From an uncultured Paracoccaceae bacterium (GTDB lineage: Bacteria > Pseudomonadota > Alphaproteobacteria > Rhodobacterales > Rhodobacteraceae): a DNA stretch of 64,000 nt. The stretch is from the NCBI GenBank assembly GCA_947493745.1, contig CANLSM010000010.1:62001-126000 (forward strand), given 5' to 3'. Numbering within the stretch: position 1 is the first letter of the stretch; each line of letters starts with the position of its first letter. The translations under genes were made by a program, and so were the position numbers. Shown here piece by piece: positions 43,793-55,470 of the stretch. The notes beneath the pieces are model-generated. The model ran no database searches. It worked only from the letters and a program-made list of their open reading frames with translations, and was not told the DNA's origin.

Positions 43793-43866
43793 ACAAGTCG
43801 GCCGGTCCGGCAGGGAGAGAGCTGCAAAGCAGCACAAAAAAGGTGTCCAGTTCGGGCACCTTTTTT
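43793..43866 (+). ncRNA. Candidate small RNA 2 (about 74 nt)
   Basis: Bounded by the promoter at 43757-43785 and the terminator at 43836-43866. The predicted RNA folds into GCCGG/CCGGC-type pairing near its 5' part, the hairpin GCTGC-AAA-GCAGC (43821-43833), and the terminator. CAGGGAG at 43811-43817 is perfectly complementary to CTCCCTG (43646-43652) in candidate small RNA 1, so the two could pair. It might instead be a leader of the ialB gene with an attenuator, since ialB starts 147 bp downstream. Confidence 0.5.
43836..43866 (+). terminator. Rho-independent terminator of small RNA 2
   Basis: GGTGTCC (43842-43848) pairs with GGGCACC (43854-43860), loop AGTTC, and is flanked by six A before and six T after, so it could act in both directions. 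Between it and ialB (43867-44012) I see only a TTGACA at 43937 without a convincing -10. Confidence 0.82.
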
Positions 43867-44012
43867 CCATTTCGACCGGTGCCGCGGCCCCGTTCCGGTG
43901 ATCTCCGCCGGTTACAAAAGGTTGCAGAGGGTTGCATTGACAGTGCGGCTGCTTCCTGACACCCAAGCGGCAGAAATCAACATTCAAAGACGTGCTCGGA
44001 GACGAAACTGAT

Positions 44013-44666
44013 ATGCGCGACGTGATGACCTGGACCTCAACTGCCCTTCTCGTGCTCGGATTGGGACTGAGCCCGACATACGCTCAGGAAGCGACCACGA
44101 CGGAAGATACCCCGGTCGAGGAAGCCACCCCAGCGACAGAGGCACCTTCGGAAGAAGCGGCTCCGGTCGAGGAGGCTACGCCAGCGGAAGAAGCCGCGCC
44201 TGCTGAGGCGCCCGCACCTGTTCAACCTGCCGAGCCGGCCTTCACCACGACCACCTTCAATGACTGGGAGATGCGCTGCACACCTGACGGTCTGAACTGT
44301 TTTCTCTATCAACTGGTGCGCAATGAAGCCGGCGACCCGGTCATCGAATACTCCATGGTTCTGCTGCCCGAAGGCGATGAAGCAACCGCCGGGGCGACAG
44401 CCGTCACCCCGCTTGGCACGCTGCTGACCGAAGGCCTGAAAGTTCAGATCGACAACGGCAACACCCTTCAGTATCCGTTCAACTGGTGTACACGTTCGGG
44501 CTGCTTCGCCCGTTTCGGTCTCAGCGATGGCAGCCTGGCGAGCATGCGTGCGGGATCCAAGGCAAAGATGACGCTGACCTCGGTTGCGGCACCCGATCGC
44601 CCGCTCACCGTTGAGTTGTCATTGAGGGGATTTACAGCGGCCTATAACGCCTTGCCGAAAAACTGA
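44013..44666 (+). CDS. IalB-family (invasion-associated locus B) exported protein
   Basis: A 217-residue exported protein. Signal peptide: MTWTSTALLVLGLGLSPTYA. Residues from about 25 to 70 are a low-complexity Ala/Glu/Pro linker with imperfect repeats of the type EEATPA and EEAAPAE. The C-terminal domain (FNDWEMRCTPDGLNCFLYQ onward, with NWCTRSGCFARFGL) matches the IalB fold, with four cysteines probably in disulfides. The name comes from Bartonella, where it affects host cell entry; in free-living relatives the job is unknown. ATG 44013 follows GGAG at 43998; a GTG at 43992 and an ATG at 44025 are alternatives. Confidence 0.82.
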   Translation: MRDVMTWTSTALLVLGLGLSPTYAQEATTTEDTPVEEATPATEAPSEEAAPVEEATPAEEAAPAEAPAPVQPAEPAFTTTTFNDWEMRCTPDGLNCFLYQLVRNEAGDPVIEYSMVLLPEGDEATAGATAVTPLGTLLTEGLKVQIDNGNTLQYPFNWCTRSGCFARFGLSDGSLASMRAGSKAKMTLTSVAAPDRPLTVELSLRGFTAAYNALPKN

Positions 44667-45875
44667 TCAGACAGCGCGGATCGCAAGAACCGCGTTGAGG
44701 CCACCGAACGCGAAAGCATTGGAAATCGCGACATCGACCTTGGTCTCCCGCGAGACATTGGGAACCACGTCGAGGTCGCAATCCGGGTCGATCCCTTCAT
44801 AGGAGATCGTCGGCGGGACGATCCCGTCACGCACCGCCATGATGCAGGCCAAAAGCTCGACCGCCCCGGTACCACCGATCAGATGGCCATGCATGGACTT
44901 GGTCGATGAGATCATCAGCTCATCGGCATGCGCCCCGAAAACCTCGCGTACTGCCGCACATTCGGTGCGGTCATTCGCAGTCGTCCCGGTCCCATGGGCG
45001 TTGATGTAGCCCACGGCGTCGCCCGATATGCCCGCGTCCTGCAGCGCACCGGTCATCGCCCGCTTGGCACCGTGCTTGTTGGGCATCACGATGTCGGATG
45101 CATCCGAGGTCATGGCGAAACCGATGACCTCGGCCAGAATGGCAGCCCCGCGGGCGCAGGCATGCTCGTATTCCTCGAAGACGAAGATCGCGGCGCCCTC
45201 GCCCTGCACCATCCCGTTGCGATTGACCGAGAACGGGCGGCAGCCGTCCTTCGACATGACACGAAGGCCCTCCCAGGCTTTGATCCCGCCGAAACAAAGC
45301 ATGCTCTCGGAGCCGCCGGTCAGCATCACCTTGCTCATGCCGGATCGGACAAGCGCATAAGCTTGACCCATCGCGTGATTTGACGACGCGCACGCCGTCG
45401 CCACCGTGAAGGCCGGGCCTTGCAGGTTGTGTGTCATCGAGACATGGCTGGCAGCAGCATTGTTCATCAGGCGCGGCACCACGAACGGGTGGACGCGGTT
45501 CTTGCCAGCCTCGTAGACGGAGCGATAATTCTCGTCCTGGGTCTGCAAGCCTCCGCCTGCCGTGCCAAGTACAACCCCGGCCTGTGCGGACAACTCTTCG
45601 GTCAGTTCAAGACCTGAGTGGTCCATCGCCTCCTGTGCCGCCAACAGGGCAAACTGTGTGAACTTGTCGTAGAGCGTGATTTCCTGACGGCTGAAATGCG
45701 CCTCGGGGTCATATCCCTTGATCTGACCGCCGATGGCGATCGAAAGCCGTTCGACATCCTGAAACTCAAGGCTCGAGATGCCCAGACGCCCCTCGCGCAT
45801 GCCTTCCATATTCGCCGCAGCCGACGAGCCAAGCGCAGAGATCGCGCCCTGACCGGTAATCACCACCCGCTTCAT
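44667..45875 (-). CDS. Beta-ketoacyl-ACP synthase (FabF-like)
   Basis: Condensing enzyme of 402 residues that extends an acyl chain on ACP. The catalytic triad is visible: Cys in TVATACASSNHAMGQA, His in INAHGTGTTANDRTE and His in KSMHGHLIGGTGAVE. It begins at ATG 45875 (MKRVVITGQGAIS); an earlier frame extension to 45917 is not needed. It lies 10 bp after the ACP gene and within the lpxD-acp-KAS set, so it is likely dedicated to a lipid A-linked acyl chain and distinct from the main fabF of fatty acid synthesis. Its end abuts ialB. Confidence 0.88.
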   Translation of the reverse strand: MKRVVITGQGAISALGSSAAANMEGMREGRLGISSLEFQDVERLSIAIGGQIKGYDPEAHFSRQEITLYDKFTQFALLAAQEAMDHSGLELTEELSAQAGVVLGTAGGGLQTQDENYRSVYEAGKNRVHPFVVPRLMNNAAASHVSMTHNLQGPAFTVATACASSNHAMGQAYALVRSGMSKVMLTGGSESMLCFGGIKAWEGLRVMSKDGCRPFSVNRNGMVQGEGAAIFVFEEYEHACARGAAILAEVIGFAMTSDASDIVMPNKHGAKRAMTGALQDAGISGDAVGYINAHGTGTTANDRTECAAVREVFGAHADELMISSTKSMHGHLIGGTGAVELLACIMAVRDGIVPPTISYEGIDPDCDLDVVPNVSRETKVDVAISNAFAFGGLNAVLAIRAV

Positions 45876-45885
45876 GTAGGTCCGG

Positions 45886-46158
45886 TCAATGTTTGCCAGC
45901 CGCAACAAGGCCTTCAACGGCCCTGATCATAGAGGCGACATTGGTGATATCAAATTCGGACTGCGCCGGATCATTGGCATTGAACGGCACCTGGATGTCG
46001 AAGGTCTCCTCAATCGCGAACACGGCCTCGACCAGACCAAGACTGTCGATGCCGAGATCTTCCAGTGTTGCCTCGTCCTTCACTTCCGAGGGATCAATCA
46101 CCGCCTGTTCAGCAATGATTGCAATCATCTGATCCTTTACTGATGCCGACATATCCAT
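45886..46158 (-). CDS. Dedicated acyl carrier protein
   Basis: A 90-residue ACP. The serine that takes phosphopantetheine is in LGIDSLGLVEAVFAIEE. The protein is longer than housekeeping AcpP (about 78 residues) and has a loop insert QVPFNANDPAQSEFDI, more like the AcpXL carriers used for long-chain lipid A acylation in rhizobia. An ATG two codons later (46152) has better spacing from the GAGAGGG site and may be the true start. It sits between lpxD and the ketoacyl synthase. Confidence 0.88.
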   Translation of the reverse strand: MDMSASVKDQMIAIIAEQAVIDPSEVKDEATLEDLGIDSLGLVEAVFAIEETFDIQVPFNANDPAQSEFDITNVASMIRAVEGLVAAGKH

Positions 46159-46196
46159 GCCCTCTCGCGTCCACGCCCCGCTGTCATGTAACGATT

Positions 46197-47279
46197 TCAG
46201 TCACGCTTTGAAACCCGTTTCTCAAGGTCAAGCACCCGAGCGACAAGACGCGGCAGCCGACGCAACGCTTTGTAGCTTTCCACGTTGAGGTCCATTTTCA
46301 TCGCCGGGTTGCCCATCATCACACGGCCCGGCGGAATATTCGAGGAAACACCTGATTTGCCCGCAACGACAACGTCCGAGCCGATGCTGAGGTGATCGGC
46401 CACACCGACCTGACCGCCTAGCACCACGCGGTCCCCGATCACGGTCGAACCCGCAACACCGACCTGGCCGCAAAGAAGACAGGTTTTGCCCACAACAACA
46501 TTATGTCCGACCTGAACGAGGTTATCGAGCTTCGTGCCGTCTCCGATGGTGGTGTTCGCAATCGTTCCACGGTCGATGGTGCAATTGGCGCCGAACTCCA
46601 CATCATCTCCGATTGTCACCGATCCCAGCGAGTTGATGCGGGCAAACCCGTCACTGCGGCTGGCCTCGGTGATCTTGCCTGTGGCGCGCGCCTCTTCCAC
46701 AGCGCCTGGTTTCGGCGTGACATAGGAAAAACCGTCAGAACCGATCACGCAGCCAGCCTGGGCGATACAGCGATCGCCTATCTCGATCCGGGCACCGATA
46801 TGAACGCCCTGATAGAGCAGCGCGTCATCTCCGATCCGTGCATCTTCGCCAATGGTCGAATGGCTCAGGATGCGCGCATTCGCGCCGATCCTCGCACCTC
46901 TGCCAATGACAACGAACGGACCGATGGCTGCGTTCTCTCCGATCTCGACTTCCGGATGGATGATGCTGCTGGGATGGATGCCTGACTCTATCTCCGGCGG
47001 CTTTTCAAAGACCCGGGTCACGCCGGACATCACATAGCGCGATCTGGGCGCAAAAATCGCCGCCCTGAGGCCCAGCGCCTGCCAGTCCGCACCGTCCCAG
47101 AGGATGGCGGCCTGCGCTTGTCCTTCGCCCAGAGCCTGTTCGTAGGATTTCTCCATCGCCAACGCCAGATGGTCCGCACTTGCCGCGGCCGGTTCGGCCG
47201 GACCGCTCACGACAAGCCCCAGATCGCCTGCCGCCTCGGCCCCCAGCGCATCAGCGATTTGCGAGATTGTGTAACCCAT
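46197..47279 (-). CDS. lpxD: UDP-3-O-acylglucosamine N-acyltransferase
   Basis: Adds the N-linked hydroxyacyl chain in lipid A synthesis, taking it from ACP. The 360-residue product has an N-terminal uridine-binding domain (residues 1-100) and a left-handed beta helix made of hexapeptide repeats ([20 protein letters not shown] onward). The catalytic histidine is in [11 protein letters not shown], and the C-terminal coiled helix is [18 protein letters not shown]. It is not in the usual bamA-lpxD-fabZ-lpxA row, so a second lpxD may exist elsewhere. It heads the lpxD-acp-KAS operon. Confidence 0.92.
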   Translation of the reverse strand: MGYTISQIADALGAEAAGDLGLVVSGPAEPAAASADHLALAMEKSYEQALGEGQAQAAILWDGADWQALGLRAAIFAPRSRYVMSGVTRVFEKPPEIESGIHPSSIIHPEVEIGENAAIGPFVVIGRGARIGANARILSHSTIGEDARIGDDALLYQGVHIGARIEIGDRCIAQAGCVIGSDGFSYVTPKPGAVEEARATGKITEASRSDGFARINSLGSVTIGDDVEFGANCTIDRGTIANTTIGDGTKLDNLVQVGHNVVVGKTCLLCGQVGVAGSTVIGDRVVLGGQVGVADHLSIGSDVVVAGKSGVSSNIPPGRVMMGNPAMKMDLNVESYKALRRLPRLVARVLDLEKRVSKRD

Positions 47280-47305
47280 GGGTCCGCAGCCTTCCGATCC
47301 AACAG

Positions 47306-47332
47306 AAAAGGCAAGGCGGAGCCGCCTTGCCT
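47306..47332 (-). terminator. Rho-independent terminator of the L,D-transpeptidase gene
   Basis: On the minus strand AGGCAAGGCGG (47332-47322) pairs with CCGCCTTGCCT (47319-47309) as a perfect stem with a tiny apical loop, followed by TTTCTG. It lies 27 bp after the transpeptidase stop and before lpxD, so the two genes are separate transcripts. Confidence 0.75.
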
Positions 47333-47359
47333 GCCGATACCCATTTAGGGGATTTGAAG

Positions 47360-48994
47360 TTAGCCTTCAACCTGTGGCAGGGTCACACCGGCACGCTCCA
47401 GCGCACTGAAAACCCTGCCATCGCGACCATAGACATCGCCACGATACTGCGGCAGGCCGTCTTCATCGACCCAGGCTGTGTGATAGGTCAGATGGACCGG
47501 AACAGGGGTGGCAAGATTGACGTGCCGTTCCCGGCCGGACCCCAGATAGGACTGGAAGGTCGCCTCGGGATTGTCGGCCTGCGGGGCCAGCAGCACATGC
47601 GCCAGATCGAACGGTTTCTGCACCCGCACGCATCCATGGCTGAACGCCCGTGTGTCGCGGTTGAAGAGGCTCTTGGATGGCGTGTCATGCAGGTAGATGT
47701 TGAACTGGTTGGGGAACATGAACTTCACGCGGCCAAGCGCGTTCCCGCGGCTCGGCGGCTGCTTCATAATGAAGGGGAAGTTCCGCTTGTTGAACTGGGT
47801 GAAGTCAACCAGTGCCGGATTGATCGCGGTTCCGCCACGGGTCATCACCTGGATGCCCCGGCCGCTCAACGCCTTCGGATTGCGCTTGAGCTGCGGCAGA
47901 TACTCTTCCGTCGCGATCGAGCGCGGCACATGCCAGGTCGGATTGACGACCATATGGGTCATCTCGTCCGAAAACTCCTGCGTCCGATGACCGTTCTTGC
48001 CGATCACGGTGCGTGATTCAAAGATCGAGGTCCCGTTCTCGATTACATGCACCCGGAAATCCGCCTGATTGACGTAGATATGCCGGGGGCCGCGATCAAA
48101 GTTGAGCCAGCGCTGGCGCTCAAGATTGACCAGAACCTGCTTGAGCCGATCCTCGGGCGAGGCGTTCAGTGCCCCAAGCGTCCGCGGTCCGGCAACGCCG
48201 TCCGCATTCAGACCGTTGTGATCCTGAAATGCCTTCACGGCCTCGACCAGATCGGGATCGAACTCTTCGGACGTTCCCAGATCAGTACCCATGAGCACGT
48301 CGATTCGTGCCCGCATCGCTGCCACGCGCGGGCCCGATTGACCCGGTTTGAGGGTCGGACCGGCGGGAACCGGCTCACCCCAACCTTCCCGGGACATCAG
48401 CCTCTCCAACCGCTTTTTCTCGCCCATCAGACCGACATAATGCGGGTGTGTCGGCGCCAGTGCGCGGATGAAATCGGCGGGATCATTTGCCTGTGTAAGA
48501 CCTTCCAGCAGAGCGACCTCATCGGGGCGTTTGGGAAAGACATGGATCTCGCGATCAATTGATTTCGGCTCCAGCAGACCGGAGTTTACATCTCGCGCAT
48601 ATCTCAGAAAGATTTGAGACAACGTTATGTCGTCCACGATCTCGTCAGAGCCCGACGCCGCGCGTGTTCCGATACCACTCAGGTCATAGCGTGCAACCGG
48701 CAGACCGTGGTCATCCGCGCCCACCAGAGCCTGGGTCAGAGCACTGCGACGCTGATCCGTCCAAACCGGCTCAAACCCTTGAGCAGCATAGAATTTTTTG
48801 AGATTTTCGAAGGAAGCGCCGCCCGCTTCGAGCGTTGCTTTCATCAGTTGGGCAGAGGGTGACAGCACCACCTCGGGCTCGACCGATACCGCATCGACCA
48901 GACCGGTCGTCACAGTAGCGGTTTGTGAAAGCGCCGGCGTCCCCAGCGCCAGCGATGCCAGAGCGGTCAAAGCTATTCCGGTTCGATCAAACAT
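47360..48994 (-). CDS. L,D-transpeptidase (YkuD) with peptidoglycan-binding domain
   Basis: A 544-residue periplasmic cell-wall enzyme that makes 3-3 crosslinks or links proteins to peptidoglycan. Signal peptide: [24 protein letters not shown] helical region (residues 35-230) contains [21 protein letters not shown], typical of the large YcbB/LdtD type. A peptidoglycan-binding domain follows ([24 protein letters not shown]), then the YkuD domain with the catalytic cysteine in [12 protein letters not shown]. The start at 48994 begins the signal peptide; the frame to 49123 runs over the intergenic region. It is divergent from the DUF882 gene, another cell-wall type protein. Confidence 0.9.
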   Translation of the reverse strand: MFDRTGIALTALASLALGTPALSQTATVTTGLVDAVSVEPEVVLSPSAQLMKATLEAGGASFENLKKFYAAQGFEPVWTDQRRSALTQALVGADDHGLPVARYDLSGIGTRAASGSDEIVDDITLSQIFLRYARDVNSGLLEPKSIDREIHVFPKRPDEVALLEGLTQANDPADFIRALAPTHPHYVGLMGEKKRLERLMSREGWGEPVPAGPTLKPGQSGPRVAAMRARIDVLMGTDLGTSEEFDPDLVEAVKAFQDHNGLNADGVAGPRTLGALNASPEDRLKQVLVNLERQRWLNFDRGPRHIYVNQADFRVHVIENGTSIFESRTVIGKNGHRTQEFSDEMTHMVVNPTWHVPRSIATEEYLPQLKRNPKALSGRGIQVMTRGGTAINPALVDFTQFNKRNFPFIMKQPPSRGNALGRVKFMFPNQFNIYLHDTPSKSLFNRDTRAFSHGCVRVQKPFDLAHVLLAPQADNPEATFQSYLGSGRERHVNLATPVPVHLTYHTAWVDEDGLPQYRGDVYGRDGRVFSALERAGVTLPQVEG

Positions 48995-49312
48995 GGAAAT
49001 CCTACTCGCGTTCTCAATCGGCCACATCCAAGATGTAGGTTTTGCAAGGTACAACCACCAGTTCAATGTTGTGTTCCTTACAATTTCGTTTGCACCCGTG
49101 GGATTTTGGTCGCAGCCCGACACATTCTCGCTGCATTTCGACCCTGTCTTGGCCCGACTCGGTTTCTACCAGAGAGGTTCGTTAACCTCTGGATGCTAAT
49201 CCAAACTATCACTTGGCACAGTGTTGCAATGCTGGCATATTGACCTTCAAGGCAAGCGCCAAATAAAACAATATTGCTGTCAAGCAAAAACACGGAACAA
49301 GGCAGGCACAAT
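48995..49312. other. Intergenic region between divergent cell-wall genes
   Basis: A 318-bp AT-richer gap that should hold promoters for the transpeptidase and DUF882 genes. One structured element is visible: AGAGGTT (49173-49179) and AACCTCT (49184-49190) form a 7-bp inverted repeat around CGTT, extendable to CCAGAG/CTCTGG with a bulge. No T tract follows in either direction, so it may be an operator. I see no gene here. Confidence 0.4.
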
Positions 49313-49879
49313 ATGGTGAGTTCCAAAGCCCCTACGCGCCGGGCATTCCTCGGCGGCCTCACGACTCTTCTGACCGCGACCGCGGCTCCCTACTACGCAA
49401 ATGCAGCCGGTTTTCTGCGAGGTGCAGGTGATGTGCGCCGTGTGAAGCTGCGGAGCGCCAGAACCGGGGAATCCGTCGATACGATCTACTGGATCGAGGG
49501 GGAGTACATCCCCGAAGCGCTCAAGGAAATCAACTACTTCATGCGTGACTGGCGTCGCGATGAGGTGATCAGCTACGATCGGCGCAACATCGACATAATG
49601 GCGGCAACGCTGCGTCTGATGGACACCGAGGAGCCGTACCACGTCGTCTCCGGTTACCGCTCTCCTTCGACGAATGCGATGCTGCGGCAGAGCAATCGGG
49701 GCGTGGCGCAGAATTCCTATCATATGAAGGGGATGGCGGCAGATCTTAAGCTCGACAGCCGTTCCATTCATCAGATGGCAAAGGCAGCCGTGGCCTGCAA
49801 TGCGGGTGGTGTCGGGAAATACGGACGCTCCAATTTCGTCCACATGGATTGCGGTCCGGTTCGGACCTGGAACCGCTGA
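49313..49879 (+). CDS. Tat-exported DUF882 (YcbK-like, M15-type) protein
   Basis: A 188-residue protein that starts with a twin-arginine signal (TRRAFLGGLTTLLTATAAP). The domain shows the LD-/DD-carboxypeptidase-like pattern: VVSGYRSPSTNAMLRQ, NSYHMKGMAADLKL with metal-binding His and Asp, and NFVHMDCGPVR with the final metal His. It probably trims or binds peptidoglycan peptides; activity is not established for DUF882. The ATG at 49313 is chosen because the twin arginine then lies near the start. Location next to an L,D-transpeptidase fits a cell-wall role. Confidence 0.87.
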   Translation: MVSSKAPTRRAFLGGLTTLLTATAAPYYANAAGFLRGAGDVRRVKLRSARTGESVDTIYWIEGEYIPEALKEINYFMRDWRRDEVISYDRRNIDIMAATLRLMDTEEPYHVVSGYRSPSTNAMLRQSNRGVAQNSYHMKGMAADLKLDSRSIHQMAKAAVACNAGGVGKYGRSNFVHMDCGPVRTWNR

Positions 49880-49887
49880 TCCGAAGT

Positions 49888-49907
49888 ATCGGCGGATTTC
49901 CGCCGAT
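49888..49907. terminator. Hairpin between convergent DUF882 and proA genes
   Basis: ATCGGCGG (49888-49895) and CCGCCGAT (49900-49907) form a perfect 8-bp stem with loop ATTT. There is no T tract on either strand, so termination is only suggested by its place between convergent genes. Confidence 0.45.
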
Positions 49908-49939
49908 CCAACTTCAACCCTTACGTTAGCGCGCCGTGA

Positions 49940-51211
49940 TCAGCTGCGCACGGCCCCGTCCCCAACGACAATGTACTTGAAGCTCGTCAGCTGAGCCGCG
50001 CCGACCGGTCCGCGCGCATGCATCTTGCCGGTCGCGATCCCGATCTCGGCCCCCATTCCGAACTCGCCTCCATCTGCAAACTGCGTCGAGGCGTTGCGCA
50101 TCAGGATCGCGCTGTCGAGCCGCTCGAAAAAGCGCTCCGCCGTCCGGTCATCCCCGGTCAGGATGCAATCCGTGTGGTTGGACCCGAAGGTACGAATATG
50201 AGAGATCGCCTCATCCACGCCGTCAACAAGCTTGGCCGAGATGATCATGTCGAGGAACTCGTGCCCCCAATCGTCATCCGTGGCCGGTTGCACGCCAGCC
50301 AATCCGTCAAGCCCTTCGCCCGCACGCACCTCCACCCCTGCCGCGACCAGATCATCGATGAAAGGTGCCGCATGGGCCTCAAAAAACGCGCGGTCCACAA
50401 GCAGGCATTCCGCCGCCCCGCAAATCCCTGTCCGCCGGGTCTTGGCATTGAGGATGACCTTGCGCGCCATTTCGACATCGGCAGACTTATCCACATAGAT
50501 ATGCACAATGCCCTCGAGATGGGCGAAGACCGGTACGCGGGCATCTGCCTGCACGCGCCCCACCAGTCCCTTGCCGCCACGCGGCACGATCACGTCAATA
50601 TGCCGAGTCATGGTCAGCATCTCGCCCACAGCCGCTCGGTCGCGGGTCGGCACAAGCTGAATTGCAGTCTCGGGCAAATTGGCGGATTTGAGCCCTTCAG
50701 CGAGACAGGCATGGATTGCCGTCGAGGAATGAAAACTCTCCGAACCACCGCGCAGGATCGCGGCATTGCCTGCCTTCAGGCATAGCCCTCCCGCATCGGC
50801 TGTCACATTCGGGCGGCTTTCATAGATCACACCGACCACGCCCAGAGGCGTCGCCACCCGACGAATATTCAGGCCGTTGGGCCGGTCCCATTCGGCAAGG
50901 ACCTTGCCCACCGGATCCTCCTGCTCGGCCACCGCCCGCAGACCATCCACGATGCCGTGTATCCGGTCCTCATCAAGCATCAGACGATCGAGCATGGCTT
51001 TTGAGAGGCCCTTTGCCGCGCCGAATTCCATGTCCTTCGCGTTCTCGGCGACAATCTCCGCCCGCCTTTGCCAGACCGCATCGGCGGCGCCGATCAGGGC
51101 GGCATGCTTGCGTTCTGCCGTGGCGAAACCCAACTCGGCACTGGCCGCCTTGGCCGCCTCGCCGATCTCATGCATCATCGTCTTCACGTCAATTTCAGTT
51201 CCGTCCATCAT
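49940..51211 (-). CDS. proA: Gamma-glutamyl phosphate reductase
   Basis: Reduces gamma-glutamyl phosphate to glutamate semialdehyde in proline synthesis. The 423-residue product has the aldehyde dehydrogenase fold; the catalytic cysteine is in [17 protein letters not shown], and the substrate-binding stretch is [23 protein letters not shown]. The C-terminal region [23 protein letters not shown] is typical. The gene is 9 bp after proB and ends the obgE-proB-proA run. Confidence 0.96.
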   Translation of the reverse strand: MMDGTEIDVKTMMHEIGEAAKAASAELGFATAERKHAALIGAADAVWQRRAEIVAENAKDMEFGAAKGLSKAMLDRLMLDEDRIHGIVDGLRAVAEQEDPVGKVLAEWDRPNGLNIRRVATPLGVVGVIYESRPNVTADAGGLCLKAGNAAILRGGSESFHSSTAIHACLAEGLKSANLPETAIQLVPTRDRAAVGEMLTMTRHIDVIVPRGGKGLVGRVQADARVPVFAHLEGIVHIYVDKSADVEMARKVILNAKTRRTGICGAAECLLVDRAFFEAHAAPFIDDLVAAGVEVRAGEGLDGLAGVQPATDDDWGHEFLDMIISAKLVDGVDEAISHIRTFGSNHTDCILTGDDRTAERFFERLDSAILMRNASTQFADGGEFGMGAEIGIATGKMHARGPVGAAQLTSFKYIVVGDGAVRS

Positions 51212-51220
51212 GCGTTCCCC

Positions 51221-54343
<3,123 letters not shown>

Positions 54344-54359
<16 letters not shown>

Positions 54360-54868
54360 TTGTCCCTCTCCAGCACATATCGCCAGGTATCCACCTGACC
54401 GTTGCGCGCCAGCGAGAAGGTCTGCCCCTCGCCGACATAGGCAAAACCGATCTTGGTCAGAACCTTGGCCGATGCCTCGTTGCCCTGAAACACTTCCGCC
54501 CGCAGGGTCACGTGATCGCGCAGGGCCTCGGTCACGACGGCCTCTGCGGCCTCGGTTGCGAAACCCGTGTCCCAGAAGGGTGCCGCCAGCCAGTAACCGA
54601 GCGTTCCCTCATCCGTGACGCCCATCATACCGATCAGCTGTGCCTCACGCCCGTCCGAATGCTGGATTGCCCAGACGGTCTCTCCCGCCTTGCCGGAGGT
54701 GACCCGCGTGATGAAGCTTTCGGCCAGACCGGGCGGATAGGGATGCGGAACCTGCTCAAGATTGCGCGAAACCCTCAGATCGCCCGCATAAAGCGCGATA
54801 TGACCCGCATCAGCGATGTTCAGCGGGCGAAGCGTCAGCCGTTCCGTTTCGAGTACATTTTGCTCCAT
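54344..54868 (-). CDS. GNAT acetyltransferase (single domain)
   Basis: A 174-residue GNAT protein. It opens VLETERLTLRPLNIADAGHI, closely like domain 1 of the next gene, and has YWLAAPFWDTGFATEAAEAV and NEASAKVLTKIGFAYVG for acetyl-CoA binding. Its likeness to both domains of the downstream gene points to local duplication. The ATG at 54868 is 5 bp after the LysE-type gene stop; the longer frame to 55246 is antisense-type sequence. The substrate is unknown. Confidence 0.87.
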
Positions 54869-54873
54869 AACGC

Positions 54874-55470
54874 CTACCCCTTGATCAGAACCAGAAGGAC
54901 GCTGGCGACGGTTAGTGCCGCCAGCCCCAGCATCAGAACCCGCTCGGACGGTTTGCCCGCCACCAGCCGGGCAAGTTGCGCCCCGCCCCAGCACCACAGC
55001 GGATGCAGCGCGGTCTGCACGGCGAGCAGAACGACAGCGATGCCGAGCGTCGCGGTGAAAGCCGAGGTGCCGGGCTCCACGAAATTCGTGAACCCTGCGG
55101 TGACCATGGCCCAGGCTTTCGGGTTGAGCGGGTGCACGATCAGCCCCTTGGAGAACCCGGGGACATCCGCCCCGCTTTGCCCCGGCACGATGCGGCTGCC
55201 CGCGATCTTCCATGCAAGCCAGATGATATAGGCGGCCGAGACCCATTTGAGCGCCAGAAACAGCACCGGCACCTGCGCCAGCAGGGCCATCAGCCCGAAG
55301 CCGATAGGCCAGATGATCAGCTGTTTGCCCAGCGCCACACCGGCCACGAACGGCAGGGCCGCGCGCAGGCCATAGCTGGCACCCGTGGCCAGCAGCACCA
55401 TATTGGCAGGGCCGGGCGTGCCGACCATGCCAATGGCCAGCATCGCGAACCCGATCAGATCAACGCCCAT
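54874..55470 (-). CDS. LysE/RhtB-family amino-acid exporter
   Basis: A 198-residue inner-membrane protein with about six helices. It has the family opening GFAMLAIGMVGTPGPANMVLLATGASYG, where PGP is the family mark, and NPKAWAMVTAGFTNFV. These proteins export amino acids such as lysine, homoserine or threonine; the substrate here is unknown. The ATG at 55470 overlaps the rtcB end by 11 bp, so expression is coupled to rtcB. Longer upstream frame is antisense-type. Confidence 0.88.
   Translation of the reverse strand: MGVDLIGFAMLAIGMVGTPGPANMVLLATGASYGLRAALPFVAGVALGKQLIIWPIGFGLMALLAQVPVLFLALKWVSAAYIIWLAWKIAGSRIVPGQSGADVPGFSKGLIVHPLNPKAWAMVTAGFTNFVEPGTSAFTATLGIAVVLLAVQTALHPLWCWGGAQLARLVAGKPSERVLMLGLAALTVASVLLVLIKG

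Noticed and set aside
43937-43965. TTGACA at 43937 as the ialB promoter
   Set aside because: No acceptable -10 sequence appears 16-18 bp downstream, so the promoter of ialB stays unknown.
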